Shown here: in pieces, positions 5,958 through 13,737 of the stretch
Layout: every line of letters starts with the position of its first letter
Numbering within the stretch: position 1 is the stretch's first letter
Assembly: GCA_963930185.1 (NCBI GenBank)
Contig: CAWVLT010000031.1
Location: forward strand, 1-40,468
Reading direction: 5' to 3'
Source of the DNA: JAGZEG01 sp963930185
Lineage (GTDB): Bacteria > Actinomycetota > Coriobacteriia > Coriobacteriales > UMGS124
DNA length: 40,468 nt
Position numbers and translations under genes: made by a program
Notes under the pieces: generated by a model
What the model saw: only the letters and a program-made list of their open reading frames with translations
Database searches by the model: none
What the model was told of the DNA's origin: nothing

Positions 5958-7603
5958 CAGCGCGCCACCTGTTCCTCGGCGAGCTCCGCATCCTGCTCGG
6001 GACCCCGCCGCTGATCAGGGTTGCCTTCGCCCATGGCCGCCAGCTCCGCCTGAGCCTCCACCGCGTCGAGCAGCTCCTGGCGCGAGTGGACGTCGAGCTT
6101 CTGGAACACGTGGCGCACGTGGGTGTTCACCGTGTTGGTCGAGATGCCCAGCTCGGCCTCGATGCGCGTGGTGGTGCGGCCTCGTGCGAGCAGGCGCAAC
6201 ACGTCGGTCTCGCGGCCGGAGAGGCTATGACGCCGCGCCAGCTCGTCGCATACCTCGTCGAGGTCGGGCCCTGGCGCGGTGCCACTGCCCGGTGCAGGGC
6301 CGGGCGCATCCCCGGCGGCCTCGGGCTGGCTTGTCCCCCTGCGCAGAAGCGACGAGAGGCTCACTCCCCCAAACGAGCCGTTGCTGGTTCCGGGCGTGAA
6401 CACGAACAGGTAGGCGATGGCCACGAGGATCGCCAGCGCGACGGCGAGCGGCCCTACGTCCGCCCCGGCCGCGAACTGCGGTGCGTTTGCGGTGTAGAGG
6501 ACCGATCCCAGCAGCAGGTCGAGCGACCACACCGCGCGCACGATGGCAAAAACGAGCACCGCCGATATCTCGTGGCGGGCGCACAGCTCAAGCGACACGA
6601 GCAGCACGGTGAGCTTGAAGAGAAACGCCCCGCAGTTGGTGATCCCGTACGCGATGTTGGCGGACTCCTGCGCGTAGGGCAAGAACAGGGCAGACACCAG
6701 CGCCAGCAGAAACGAGGCGCGGTAGAGAAATGAGAAGTCCTCGCGTCTCTTGCCGCGGATCGACGTCACCACCAGCGCGGAGACGATGATCTTGAGCACC
6801 AACAGCACGAGGTTGACCTGGCTTGAGTAAAACGCCAGGTCGGTGTCGTTGAGATAGAAGTTGCGCATGAACTCGTCGGCGAAGCTGATGACGAAGATGC
6901 CCACGCACAGGCGCACGATGAAGCTGCGCCGGCTCCTGACGTCAACCGGGATGGGCAGCTGGCCAAAGCCCGACGTGGCCGGTCGCTGGCGCGTGAGGAG
7001 GATGCAGCTGGCGATGGGCACCACCACGGAGACGACCAGCATGATCCAGGGCGAGACGGAAGGGGAGTAGGCGAGGTTCGTGAGGACGTAGATGATGATG
7101 CTCGAGACCACCACGCTCAGGACGAAGTCGGTCGCGGAGCCCCGCTCGGCGAATTCCTGGCACCAGGCGAGGTTGAGCAAGCCGCTCGCCATGCCGGTGA
7201 GCAGCGCCGCGATGGTTGCGAGCGCGGCGGCCGTAAGCCCCGTGGCGAACAGAGAGCAGGGAATGAGGGCGGTGCCAGCGGCGGCGCAGGCGGCAAGGAG
7301 CCAGCGCGCGGGCCTGCCGCGCAGGATCGGTGCCGCCTTGGCGTGGAGGACGGCGCAGGGTATGAGCGCGAGCGCCGACACGGCGAGCGAAACCTCGTAG
7401 ATGTGCCACATGCTCGTCTGCTGGGCGGGAAACAGCTGCGGGGTGAAGAAGCACAGCGTGACCCACGCCTGGAACAGCGCAAAACCGGCGAGCATGGCCA
7501 GGTCCATGTCGCGCTTGCTCTCAGAGGCGGGCGTGGTTTCGCCATTTGCTGCCGGGCTGGCCGACGTCCTTGCGATCAGGGGGCCTGCGTCCGTCTTTTC
7601 CAA
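5957..7603 (-). CDS. Membrane-bound LuxR-type regulator 1
   Basis: This is a 548-residue protein if started at the TTG at 7603. About eleven to twelve hydrophobic segments fill residues 30-410. After a Pro/Gly-rich linker, a LuxR/GerE helix-turn-helix at about 459-515 ('LSGRETDVLRLLARGRTTTRIEAELGISTNTVNTHV' type) is followed by an acidic tail. The TTG was chosen because GGAGGAG stands eight bases before it. The open frame extends to an ATG at 7636 with no Shine-Dalgarno. Such fusions of a transporter-like membrane domain to a LuxR output are abundant in Eggerthellaceae next to reductase genes. The gene is divergent from reductase 1 and probably regulates it; the ligand is unknown. Confidence 0.88.
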   Translation of the reverse strand: MEKTDAGPLIARTSASPAANGETTPASESKRDMDLAMLAGFALFQAWVTLCFFTPQLFPAQQTSMWHIYEVSLAVSALALIPCAVLHAKAAPILRGRPARWLLAACAAAGTALIPCSLFATGLTAAALATIAALLTGMASGLLNLAWCQEFAERGSATDFVLSVVVSSIIIYVLTNLAYSPSVSPWIMLVVSVVVPIASCILLTRQRPATSGFGQLPIPVDVRSRRSFIVRLCVGIFVISFADEFMRNFYLNDTDLAFYSSQVNLVLLVLKIIVSALVVTSIRGKRREDFSFLYRASFLLALVSALFLPYAQESANIAYGITNCGAFLFKLTVLLVSLELCARHEISAVLVFAIVRAVWSLDLLLGSVLYTANAPQFAAGADVGPLAVALAILVAIAYLFVFTPGTSNGSFGGVSLSSLLRRGTSQPEAAGDAPGPAPGSGTAPGPDLDEVCDELARRHSLSGRETDVLRLLARGRTTTRIEAELGISTNTVNTHVRHVFQKLDVHSRQELLDAVEAQAELAAMGEGNPDQRRGPEQDAELAEEQVAR

Positions 7604-7750
7604 CGCGCTCTCTCCTCCCCGGGTCATGCCCTGCATGGCTGGCTGGCCGATTTTCGCACGCTCGCTGCCGCCCGATGGTTGTTGGGTTGCTCCGCCGGCA
7701 TCACAAGAAACTGGTGAGGCGTGGCAAACGGCAAAAACGTGCTGTCGAAA

Positions 7751-7779
7751 ACATTAGCATTGAGCGGCGGATTTGTGAA
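7751..7779 (-). promoter_or_regulatory. Probable promoter of luxR1
   Basis: On the minus strand TTCACA (five of six -35 consensus bases) is 17 bases from TAATGT, which is preceded by TG at the extended -10 position. The start would fall about 140 bases before the TTG start codon, leaving a long leader. Confidence 0.5.
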
Positions 7780-7919
7780 ACGAGGTCAAGCAAAATCTCA
7801 CTCACAAGCTCCTTGTGTCGCGCGACGTGCTCTCGATCGGTATGGTGGGGGAGACGTGCGAGATGCCCGGCGGGACGCATCGCGTCCGTTCGGGATAAGC
7901 ATGTGAGACGAGCCGTCAG

Positions 7920-7946
7920 GTATCAGAGGACTGCCGAGTATCAGAG
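7920..7946 (+). repeat. Paired direct repeat GTATCAGAG upstream of reductase 1
   Basis: GTATCAGAG occurs at 7920-7928 and again at 7938-7946, an 18-base period, ending 14 bases before the ATG and directly abutting the AAGGGG ribosome-binding site. It could be a protein-binding or translational-control site; no factor is known. Confidence 0.55.
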
Positions 7947-7960
7947 AAAAGGGGAACGAA

Positions 7961-9682
7961 ATGACCGACATGGTTGCTTCACGTAGGAACTTTATCGCAG
8001 GCGCCGCCGGCGTTGCCGGTGCCGCCGCGGTTGCGGGCGCCGTCGCTTCGCAGGCCCGTGCCGAGGAGGCCACCGCCCCCGCTGCCGACTACGAGTGCGA
8101 CGTCGTGGTCGCCGGTGCCGGTATCGGCGGCCTGGCGGCTGCCGTCGCGTCGGTCGAGGCTGGCGCCAGCACCATCCTCGTCGAGGCCTCCGGCCACGTT
8201 GGCGGTACGAGCCGCTTTGCCGCCGGCGCCTTCGGCCCGCGCTTCGGCGTCAACTGGGACGACGTCTACGCCAAGGTGCCGCTGTCCGACCCCGATCTGG
8301 GCAAGGCCGTGTGCGTGAACTGGGAGGAGACTGCCGCCTGGGTCGGCGAGCTGGGCCTGACCGTCGAGGAGCTCGCTCCGGGCAGCTCGTATCTGTGGAT
8401 GGGCGGCCGTCGTCCCGAGGAGCAGGGCTCCAAGTCCTATACCGACGAGTACCTGCAGCAGTTCGGCCAGATCTTCAACGACAAGGGCGGCACCACGCTG
8501 CTCTCCACCAAGGCCACCGAGGTCGTGCTGGACGAGGTCGGCAAGCCCTGCGGCATCAAGTGCACCGACGCGTCGGGCGCCAAGATCATCATCTCCGCCA
8601 AGCAGGTCATCATCGCCACGGGCGGCTTCCAGTGCAACAAGGAGATGATGGTGCGCTACCTCGGCCGCTGGGCTGACGTGTCGCAGGCCCAGTGCGTGCC
8701 CTACCTCGACGGCTCGGGCATCATCATGGCGCAGAACGTGGGCGCCAAGCTGTCCAAGGCCTTCGGCGCGTACTACGGCCATCCCCAGCCCTGGCCCCAG
8801 AGCAGCTACTGCCTCTATGACACGCCCGAGGCCTACGAGGCCGTCGAGAACGTCGATGACGTGCATCTGGCCTACTACGGCGCCACGGTTCACGCCATCC
8901 AGACGCTGGGCATCTACACCAACTGTGACGGCAAGCGCTTCGTGAACGAGGGCCTGACCTCCTCGCTGGTAAACCAGGAGATCATGCAGCAGTACATGGG
9001 TCGCGCCTACCTGTTCTTTGACGAAGCGGCGCATCAGGTCATGGTCGAGACCGCCTACTGCAACGCCGCCATCGTGGGCGGCGACCGCCTGGCGTGGCTG
9101 CAGGAACACGGTGCCACCGTGGTCCAGGCCGACACCCTCGAGGAGCTGGCCGACAAGGTCGTGAGCGAGACCGTGAGCGGCGACAAGTTCAACGCCAACG
9201 GCTTCCTCAAGACGGTCAACGAGTGGAACGACGCCGTGGCCAACGATACCACCGGTGACCTGGAGTTCCCGGTGAGCTCGGGCTACCCGCTCACCACCCC
9301 GCCGTTCTACTGCATCCCCGTGGTGGCTGGCGTCATGGCTACGTTCGGCGGCATCAAGATTGACGTGAACTCCCAGGTCATCGGCATGGACGACCTGCCG
9401 ATCGCCGGCCTGTGGGCCGTGCCCGGTGCCGCCGGCGGCATCATGGAGGGCGACTACTGGTGCGTCATGAGCGGCTACACGGTCATGGGCCGCATCGCCG
9501 GCACCAACGCCGCCACCGCCGCCCTTGGTGGCACGGTGACCCCGGCCGCCGACGTGATGGCCGCCAACAACGAGGCTGCGGCCGCCATCAGCGCCGCCGC
9601 TGCCGAGGCCGCCGCGGCTGCCGCCGAGCAGGCCGAGGCCGGCTCGGCCGAGGAGCAGGCCCGCGAGAACGTGGGGAAGTAA
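7961..9682 (+). CDS. Tat-exported FAD-dependent reductase 1 (fumarate reductase flavoprotein family)
   Basis: This 573-residue protein has a twin-arginine signal (SRRNFIAG, residues 7-14, then an Ala-rich hydrophobic core, cleavage near Ala34). The FAD-binding Rossmann motif is at about 51-57 (AGAGIGG). An 'IIATGGF' strand lies near 216-222 and a 'GKRFVNE' motif near 323-329. The family transfers electrons through FAD to an unsaturated or oxidised substrate outside the cytoplasm. The usual catalytic Arg after RFVNE is Ser here, and the 'HHTMGG' fumarate-binding segment reads 'VMATFGG', so fumarate is unlikely to be the substrate. There is no haem motif. The last 50 residues are an Ala/Glu-rich tail. 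Codon choice is strongly biased (GCC, GGC, AAG), suggesting high expression. The ATG has AAGGGG upstream. Confidence 0.88.
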   Translation: MTDMVASRRNFIAGAAGVAGAAAVAGAVASQARAEEATAPAADYECDVVVAGAGIGGLAAAVASVEAGASTILVEASGHVGGTSRFAAGAFGPRFGVNWDDVYAKVPLSDPDLGKAVCVNWEETAAWVGELGLTVEELAPGSSYLWMGGRRPEEQGSKSYTDEYLQQFGQIFNDKGGTTLLSTKATEVVLDEVGKPCGIKCTDASGAKIIISAKQVIIATGGFQCNKEMMVRYLGRWADVSQAQCVPYLDGSGIIMAQNVGAKLSKAFGAYYGHPQPWPQSSYCLYDTPEAYEAVENVDDVHLAYYGATVHAIQTLGIYTNCDGKRFVNEGLTSSLVNQEIMQQYMGRAYLFFDEAAHQVMVETAYCNAAIVGGDRLAWLQEHGATVVQADTLEELADKVVSETVSGDKFNANGFLKTVNEWNDAVANDTTGDLEFPVSSGYPLTTPPFYCIPVVAGVMATFGGIKIDVNSQVIGMDDLPIAGLWAVPGAAGGIMEGDYWCVMSGYTVMGRIAGTNAATAALGGTVTPAADVMAANNEAAAAISAAAAEAAAAAAEQAEAGSAEEQARENVGK

Positions 9683-9760
9683 GGGTCGACGTGCATAGGC
9701 CGTGCTGACAGTAGTGGCTGACGCGGCCTGAGCTCCTTGAATAGATAGATTGATGCGTAA

Positions 9761-9798
9761 AGCAAGCCCGGCTGTATGAGTGAGCAGCCGGGCTTGCT
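9761..9798 (+). terminator. Terminator-like hairpin after reductase 1
   Basis: AGCAAGCCCGGCTG (9761-9774) pairs perfectly with CAGCCGGGCTTGCT (9785-9798) across a ten-base loop. No clear U-run follows. The 14-bp GC-rich stem 78 bases past the stop codon is the likely 3' end of the reductase 1 transcript. Confidence 0.7.
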
Positions 9799-10023
9799 GT
9801 GTATCCAGCGATGCTGGTTCGATGGCTGTTGCGGGAGAAGGTCGGCCTCGTCTCGTCGTTCCTGAGGGTTGGGTCGGTGCTTGTCGAGCCTTCCTTACGG
9901 GCCGCTTTCGGGCCAGATTGCCTCAAGGTCAACGCGGCGGGCTATGACGTGCTGTATGACTACGATCGGCAAAGCGACGTTGTCTGTTTTCTGGGCCTTG
10001 TCTACCAGCGTGCGGTGCGCTGA
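9799..10023 (+). pseudogene. Possible remnant of a ParE/RelE-type toxin gene
   Basis: The reading frame can start only at a GTG at 9799 or an ATG at 9811, neither with a ribosome-binding site, and it begins right at the end of a terminator hairpin. The C-terminal part, 'GYDVLYDYDRQSDVVCFLGLVYQRAVR' in overall pattern, resembles the last two strands of ParE/RelE toxins ('Y-x-V-L-Y-x-x-D ... D-V-V ... L ... x-x-R'). The N-terminal half has no family resemblance that I can see, and no antitoxin accompanies it. It may be a decayed toxin tail or a chance frame. Confidence 0.3.
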
Positions 10024-10266
10024 GTGGCGATCAGGGCGCCTGAGTGGCTGGATGCTGAAAGACGCGCGGTTTAAGTGTGGGACGGGAGCGTCCGGAGCCG
10101 TGTCCCGTGCGAAATCGCGACATGGTGACGCGATGCGGGAGCGGTGGGGGTTGAATAGCGCATCTACCTGCGAAGACGACAAGGGGATGATAGGGGGTCT
10201 AGGGGGATAGGCACGTCGGGTCGATGCCGGCGCGTGGGTGTTTCGGCATCATGGGGATCGTTCGCG

Positions 10267-10339
10267 GCAAGCGAGAGCGGTGTCGGTGCGTCACGCTCGC
10301 TTGCTGGTGCGTTCACCGCAGCATTTCGCCGCGGTGGAA
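10267..10339 (+). promoter_or_regulatory. Two successive hairpins in the leader of reductase 2
   Basis: GCAAGCGAG (10267-10275) pairs with CTCGCTTGC (10296-10304). A second stem, CACCGC (10314-10319) with GCGGTG (10331-10336), follows it. Both end before the ribosome-binding site AAAGGAAG that precedes the ATG at 10370. They could be operator halves or a structured 5' leader. Confidence 0.4.
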
Positions 10340-10369
10340 TGGATCTGACGAAAGAGAAAGGAAGTCCCC

Positions 10370-11989
10370 ATGCCCGCTCCCTCCATGACCCGCCGCAACT
10401 TCGTGGCCGCCGGGATCACCGCCGGCGCTGCCGTGACCGCGGTCGCCGCCACCTCGCCTCTCACGCACGCCGTCTCCGCCGAGGAGGCCGCGGCCGACCC
10501 CACCATCCCTGGCTTCCTGGTGAAGCCCGCGCCCATCACTGAGTTCGCCGAGACACACGAGTATGAGATCGTGGTCGTGGGTGCCGGTGAGGCCGGCCTT
10601 GCCGCCGCGCACACCGCCGTCGAGGCTGGCGCGAAGGTTGCCGTTGTCCAGAACATCGACACCCCGCTGTCCTCGGGTAACATGGGTGCTTCGGTTGACA
10701 TCGAGAAGACAGACGAGGCCGGCGTGGCAGCCTGCGTGCAGTTCCTCATGGAGAAGAACGCCTATCGCTCCAACCGTGACCTCATCGTGTCTTGGGCAAA
10801 CAACTCCCTGGAGGCCCTGCGCTGGTGGGCCGACGCCTGTGCTGCCGACGGCATCGAGTCCAAGCCCTTCGATGCCGAGCGCGAGTACAACGGCTACACG
10901 TATTACACGCACGCCAACACCTACAACCACGTGGAGGGCGCACACAACGCCTGCTGCCAGGTCATCGCCGAGCAGCTGGCTGCTGCGGGCGTCGAGTTCT
11001 TCTATAACCACCCCGCCGTGCAGATCCAGACTGCCGAGGACGGCTCGGTGACTGGCGTGATCTGCACTAACGCCGACGGCGCCAACGTCTTGTTCACCGC
11101 CACCAAGGGCGCGATCCTGGCCACGGGAGACTACTCCGCCAACGAGGAGATGCTCGACTACTACGCCCCCGACACCAAGGGCTTCACCCGCGGCACCCTG
11201 GTGCGTGACGGTAGCGGCCTGCGCGCCGGCATCTGGGCGGGCGCCCAGATGGTGCCGACCACCCACAGCAAGATGATCCACGGCGGTGGCGCCCTCACCC
11301 GCCTGCAGGTGCCGTTCCTCAACCTCAACATTCATGGCGAGCGCTTCATGAACGAGACGCTGAGCTTCGCCTACCTCAACAACCTGGTGCGCGACTACAT
11401 GGCCGAGTACGACTACGCAAACCCCATGGCCGCCAAGTTCTTCACCATCATGCCCTCCAACTGGCTCGAGATCGCTCAGGGCTGGGTCGAGAAATACCCC
11501 AACGAGGTGCAGCTTACCGTGGGCACCCGCCCCATGCCTGACGAGAGCGAGTTCATCTCGGGCGAGACGTTCGAGGAGCTGGCCGCCAACATCAACGCCT
11601 ACATGGAGCAGGAGGAGTGGGGGATCGAGCCCATCGACGAGCAGGTCATCGTCGACTCCATCAACCACTACAACGAGGTCTGCACGACGGGTGGTGACAC
11701 CGACTTCGGTAAGCGCGCCGACTATATGGTGGCCATCGAGCAGGGCCCGTACTTCGCCGTGCCTCGCGGCGCCAACTTCCTGCCGGCCATCCTGGGCGGC
11801 CTGAAGGTCGACGGTAACTCGCAGTGTCTCGACGTTAACAATAACCCCATCCCCGGCTTCTTCGCCGTGGGCAACGCCTCGGGCCAGTTCTACGGCGGCG
11901 TTGACTACCCCATGGACATCGAGGGCCTTTCGGTGGGGCGCGCCATCACGAGCGGATACGTGACCGGCCGCCACGTGGCGAGCCTGTAG
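10370..11989 (+). CDS. Tat-exported FAD-dependent reductase 2
   Basis: This is a 539-residue protein. The twin-arginine signal is TRRNF at residues 7-11, with a probable cleavage near residue 37. The Rossmann motif GAGEAG is at 71-76, 'ILATGDY' is near 249-255, and 'GERFMNE' is at 323-329. It is closest within this window to reductase 4: both carry 'PIT-E/D-x-AE' just before the FAD strand, an ATGD motif where reductases 1 and 3 have TGG, and a tyrosine-rich C-terminal segment. The residue aligned with the fumarate reductase catalytic Arg is Phe, and the fumarate-binding HH is absent. Codon bias is strong, as in reductase 1. Its regulator could be luxR2 downstream or luxR1 upstream; the substrate is unknown. 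Confidence 0.88.
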   Translation: MPAPSMTRRNFVAAGITAGAAVTAVAATSPLTHAVSAEEAAADPTIPGFLVKPAPITEFAETHEYEIVVVGAGEAGLAAAHTAVEAGAKVAVVQNIDTPLSSGNMGASVDIEKTDEAGVAACVQFLMEKNAYRSNRDLIVSWANNSLEALRWWADACAADGIESKPFDAEREYNGYTYYTHANTYNHVEGAHNACCQVIAEQLAAAGVEFFYNHPAVQIQTAEDGSVTGVICTNADGANVLFTATKGAILATGDYSANEEMLDYYAPDTKGFTRGTLVRDGSGLRAGIWAGAQMVPTTHSKMIHGGGALTRLQVPFLNLNIHGERFMNETLSFAYLNNLVRDYMAEYDYANPMAAKFFTIMPSNWLEIAQGWVEKYPNEVQLTVGTRPMPDESEFISGETFEELAANINAYMEQEEWGIEPIDEQVIVDSINHYNEVCTTGGDTDFGKRADYMVAIEQGPYFAVPRGANFLPAILGGLKVDGNSQCLDVNNNPIPGFFAVGNASGQFYGGVDYPMDIEGLSVGRAITSGYVTGRHVASL

Positions 11990-12014
11990 CGATCCAGTAG
12001 GACGATGGGTCGTC

Positions 12015-12069
12015 GGGGGAGGCGCTGGCGTGGCCTTCGGGCCGTGCCCGGCGCCTCCCCCTTACTTTT
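12015..12069 (+). terminator. Intrinsic terminator after reductase 2
   Basis: GGGGGAGGCGC (12015-12025) pairs with GCGCCTCCCCC (12051-12061), and the inner arm GGCC-TTCG-GGCC completes a long hairpin with a UUCG tetraloop. TTACTTTT follows. It starts 25 bases after the reductase 2 stop and isolates luxR2 from it. Confidence 0.85.
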
Positions 12070-12100
12070 CCGCCAAGTCACCGCCAAGTTGGGATACCAT
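12070..12100 (+). promoter_or_regulatory. Candidate luxR2 promoter with tandem CCGCCAAGT repeats
   Basis: CCGCCAAGT is present at 12070-12078 and 12081-12089, an 11-base period that puts both copies on the same DNA face. A -10-like TACCAT follows at 12095-12100, without a recognisable -35. The repeat position over the -35 region suits an activator site or autoregulation. Confidence 0.4.
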
Positions 12101-12132
12101 GGACGCATGGCCTCGACCCAACGAAAGGTGGC

Positions 12133-13572
12133 ATGCCCATGAGCGAATCGCACGAACAGCGCCACCTGCCCCGGGGGCCCTTCTCGCTTGCCTTCTTTGG
12201 CATGGCGTTTGCTCGCGCCTGGGTGTCGCTCGTGTTCGTGCTGCCAGGGGCGGGCGCTCCGTTTACCGCCCTGCCGCACGGCGTCTTTGACGTGGCGTAT
12301 GTTCTGGCGAGCTTGCTGGCCGCAACCTTCGCACGCAGGATTGTCCCGCACGCTGGACGCCCCTGGGCGTTTTTGGTGACGCTTGCTGGCATGCTAGCTG
12401 CCTCGGCCGCCTTCGTGCTCGCGCCCTCGCCGATGATCCCCGGTTCCGCGCGGGACGCGCTGTCCGTGGTGGCCGCCTTTGTGGGTGGCGCGGCGTTTCT
12501 CAGCTGCTCGCTTCTCAATGCCGAGGCGCTTGCGGGCACGAGCTTGCTGAGGATCACGTTGTACCTCTCGGGTAGCAGTCTGTTTGGGTCCGTCCTCATC
12601 TTCTTTCTCAGGTGGGTGCCTGCGGTGCAGATGGGGGCGCTGGTGCTGCTTCTGCCCGTCATTTCCATTGCTCTGATCCACGGCGCCTGGGGGAGCCTTG
12701 CGCCGGCCGATAGGCAAAAGGCCGGCTACCCCCGCTGCGCGCTGCCTTGGAAGCTCTTTGCCCTGCTCGCCCTGTTCTCGCTGGTCTACGGCCTGCGCTC
12801 TGAGACACTGGCCGCCGGCGCGGGCCGGCACTCCTCGATCTCGACCGCCCTGGTCGCCGGTGCGATCTTCTTTGTTGCGTACTTCTTTCCCCATAGGTTC
12901 GACGTTGCCCGGCTGTGCCGCGCGCCGCTGCCCCTCATGCTCTGCGGGGTCCTGCTGCTGCCGGTCGAGGACGTGCTGGGACAGGCCGTTTCTTCGTATC
13001 TTGTCTCGATGGGCTTCACGCTCATGACGCTGATCACGGGTGTCCTCATCTACGATATGAGCAAGCGTACTGGCATGGCCATCGTCCCGCTGGTGGCGAC
13101 GCGCGCCGCGACGCAGGCGTTCGTCATGCTGGGAGGCTGGCTGCCGGGCTGGCTCGACGGGGTGGTCGGGGTTCAGACGGAGGGCGTCGTCGTCTCGGTG
13201 GTGGTGTGCGCGGCGATGCTCGTGCTGTTCTTCCTGCTCTTCTCGCAGCGTGACCTCGTGGAACGCTGGGGCATGAGGGTACTCGAGGCGGGATCTTTGG
13301 CGGCCGAGGACAGCCGCGAGGCCGACGTGCTCGCGCGCTGTGCCGAGCTGGCGGCGAGCAGGCACCTCACCCCGCGCGAGGAGGAGGTGCTGCGCGAGCT
13401 TGCGCGCGGCAAGTCGTCCAAGGACATCATGCGCAACCTGGTGATAGCGCCAGGCACGTTCAAGGCGCACGTGCGTCACATTTACGAGAAGCTGGACGTG
13501 CATAGCCGCGATGAGCTGTACGAGATGGTGGGAGTGCGGGCGGCGGGGGGAGTAGGGCAAGACGTTGCATGA
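12133..13572 (+). CDS. Membrane-bound LuxR-type regulator 2
   Basis: This 479-residue protein has about twelve hydrophobic segments between residues 15 and 380. A LuxR helix-turn-helix at about 410-465 follows ('LTPREEEVLRELARGKSSKDIMRNLVIAPGTFKAHVRHIYEKLDVHSR' pattern). The DNA-binding region closely parallels that of luxR1, including 'HVRH-x-x-x-KLDVHSR'. There are two possible ATG codons, 12133 and 12139; AGGTGG lies seven bases before the second and one before the first, so the true start may be two codons later. It lies between reductase 2 and luxR3 and has its own leader, so its target is ambiguous. Confidence 0.9.
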   Translation: MPMSESHEQRHLPRGPFSLAFFGMAFARAWVSLVFVLPGAGAPFTALPHGVFDVAYVLASLLAATFARRIVPHAGRPWAFLVTLAGMLAASAAFVLAPSPMIPGSARDALSVVAAFVGGAAFLSCSLLNAEALAGTSLLRITLYLSGSSLFGSVLIFFLRWVPAVQMGALVLLLPVISIALIHGAWGSLAPADRQKAGYPRCALPWKLFALLALFSLVYGLRSETLAAGAGRHSSISTALVAGAIFFVAYFFPHRFDVARLCRAPLPLMLCGVLLLPVEDVLGQAVSSYLVSMGFTLMTLITGVLIYDMSKRTGMAIVPLVATRAATQAFVMLGGWLPGWLDGVVGVQTEGVVVSVVVCAAMLVLFFLLFSQRDLVERWGMRVLEAGSLAAEDSREADVLARCAELAASRHLTPREEEVLRELARGKSSKDIMRNLVIAPGTFKAHVRHIYEKLDVHSRDELYEMVGVRAAGGVGQDVA

Positions 13573-13618
13573 GGCCTGGCGGGTGGGCGGGTTATCAATC
13601 GAACATCTCTATATCGTG

Positions 13619-13711
13619 TTGTCCGGTTCGTTGGCATTTTGTCCGGCGTCGAATCATCGGCACTTCGTATAAGTCACGATTCTGTCTAAGTGGATTCCCC
13701 ACCGGTATAAT
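13619..13711 (+). promoter_or_regulatory. luxR3 promoter with paired TTGTCCGG sites
   Basis: A consensus -10 box TATAAT is at 13706-13711 with only a weak -35 at the expected distance (TGTCTA, 13683-13688). Upstream, TTGTCCGG occurs at 13619-13626 and 13639-13646, exactly 20 bases apart (about two helical turns). A perfect -10, a poor -35 and an upstream tandem site is the layout of an activator-dependent promoter. The activator is not known. Confidence 0.55.
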
Positions 13712-13737
13712 CCTGCAATGGTTGTGGCACTTTGTTT

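Larger units (their letters stand above)
7604..7960. other. Divergent intergenic region between luxR1 and reductase 1
   Basis: These 357 bases hold the luxR1 promoter (7751-7779, minus strand), a 15-base inverted repeat GGACGC-ATC-GCGTCC at 7873-7887, and a pair of direct repeats just before the reductase 1 start (7920-7946). I could not find a convincing -35/-10 pair for reductase 1, as would fit a promoter that depends on an activator. No RNA gene or further open reading frame is supported. Confidence 0.6.
9683..10369. other. Long intergenic region between reductases 1 and 2
   Basis: These 687 bases begin with a strong hairpin (9761-9798), then a short reading frame that looks like a toxin remnant (9799-10023). 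About 240 bases follow in which I see only a weak inverted repeat ATCGCG/CGCGAT near 10109-10129, and then two hairpins in the reductase 2 leader (10267-10339). I could not place a promoter for reductase 2 with confidence. Confidence 0.6.
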
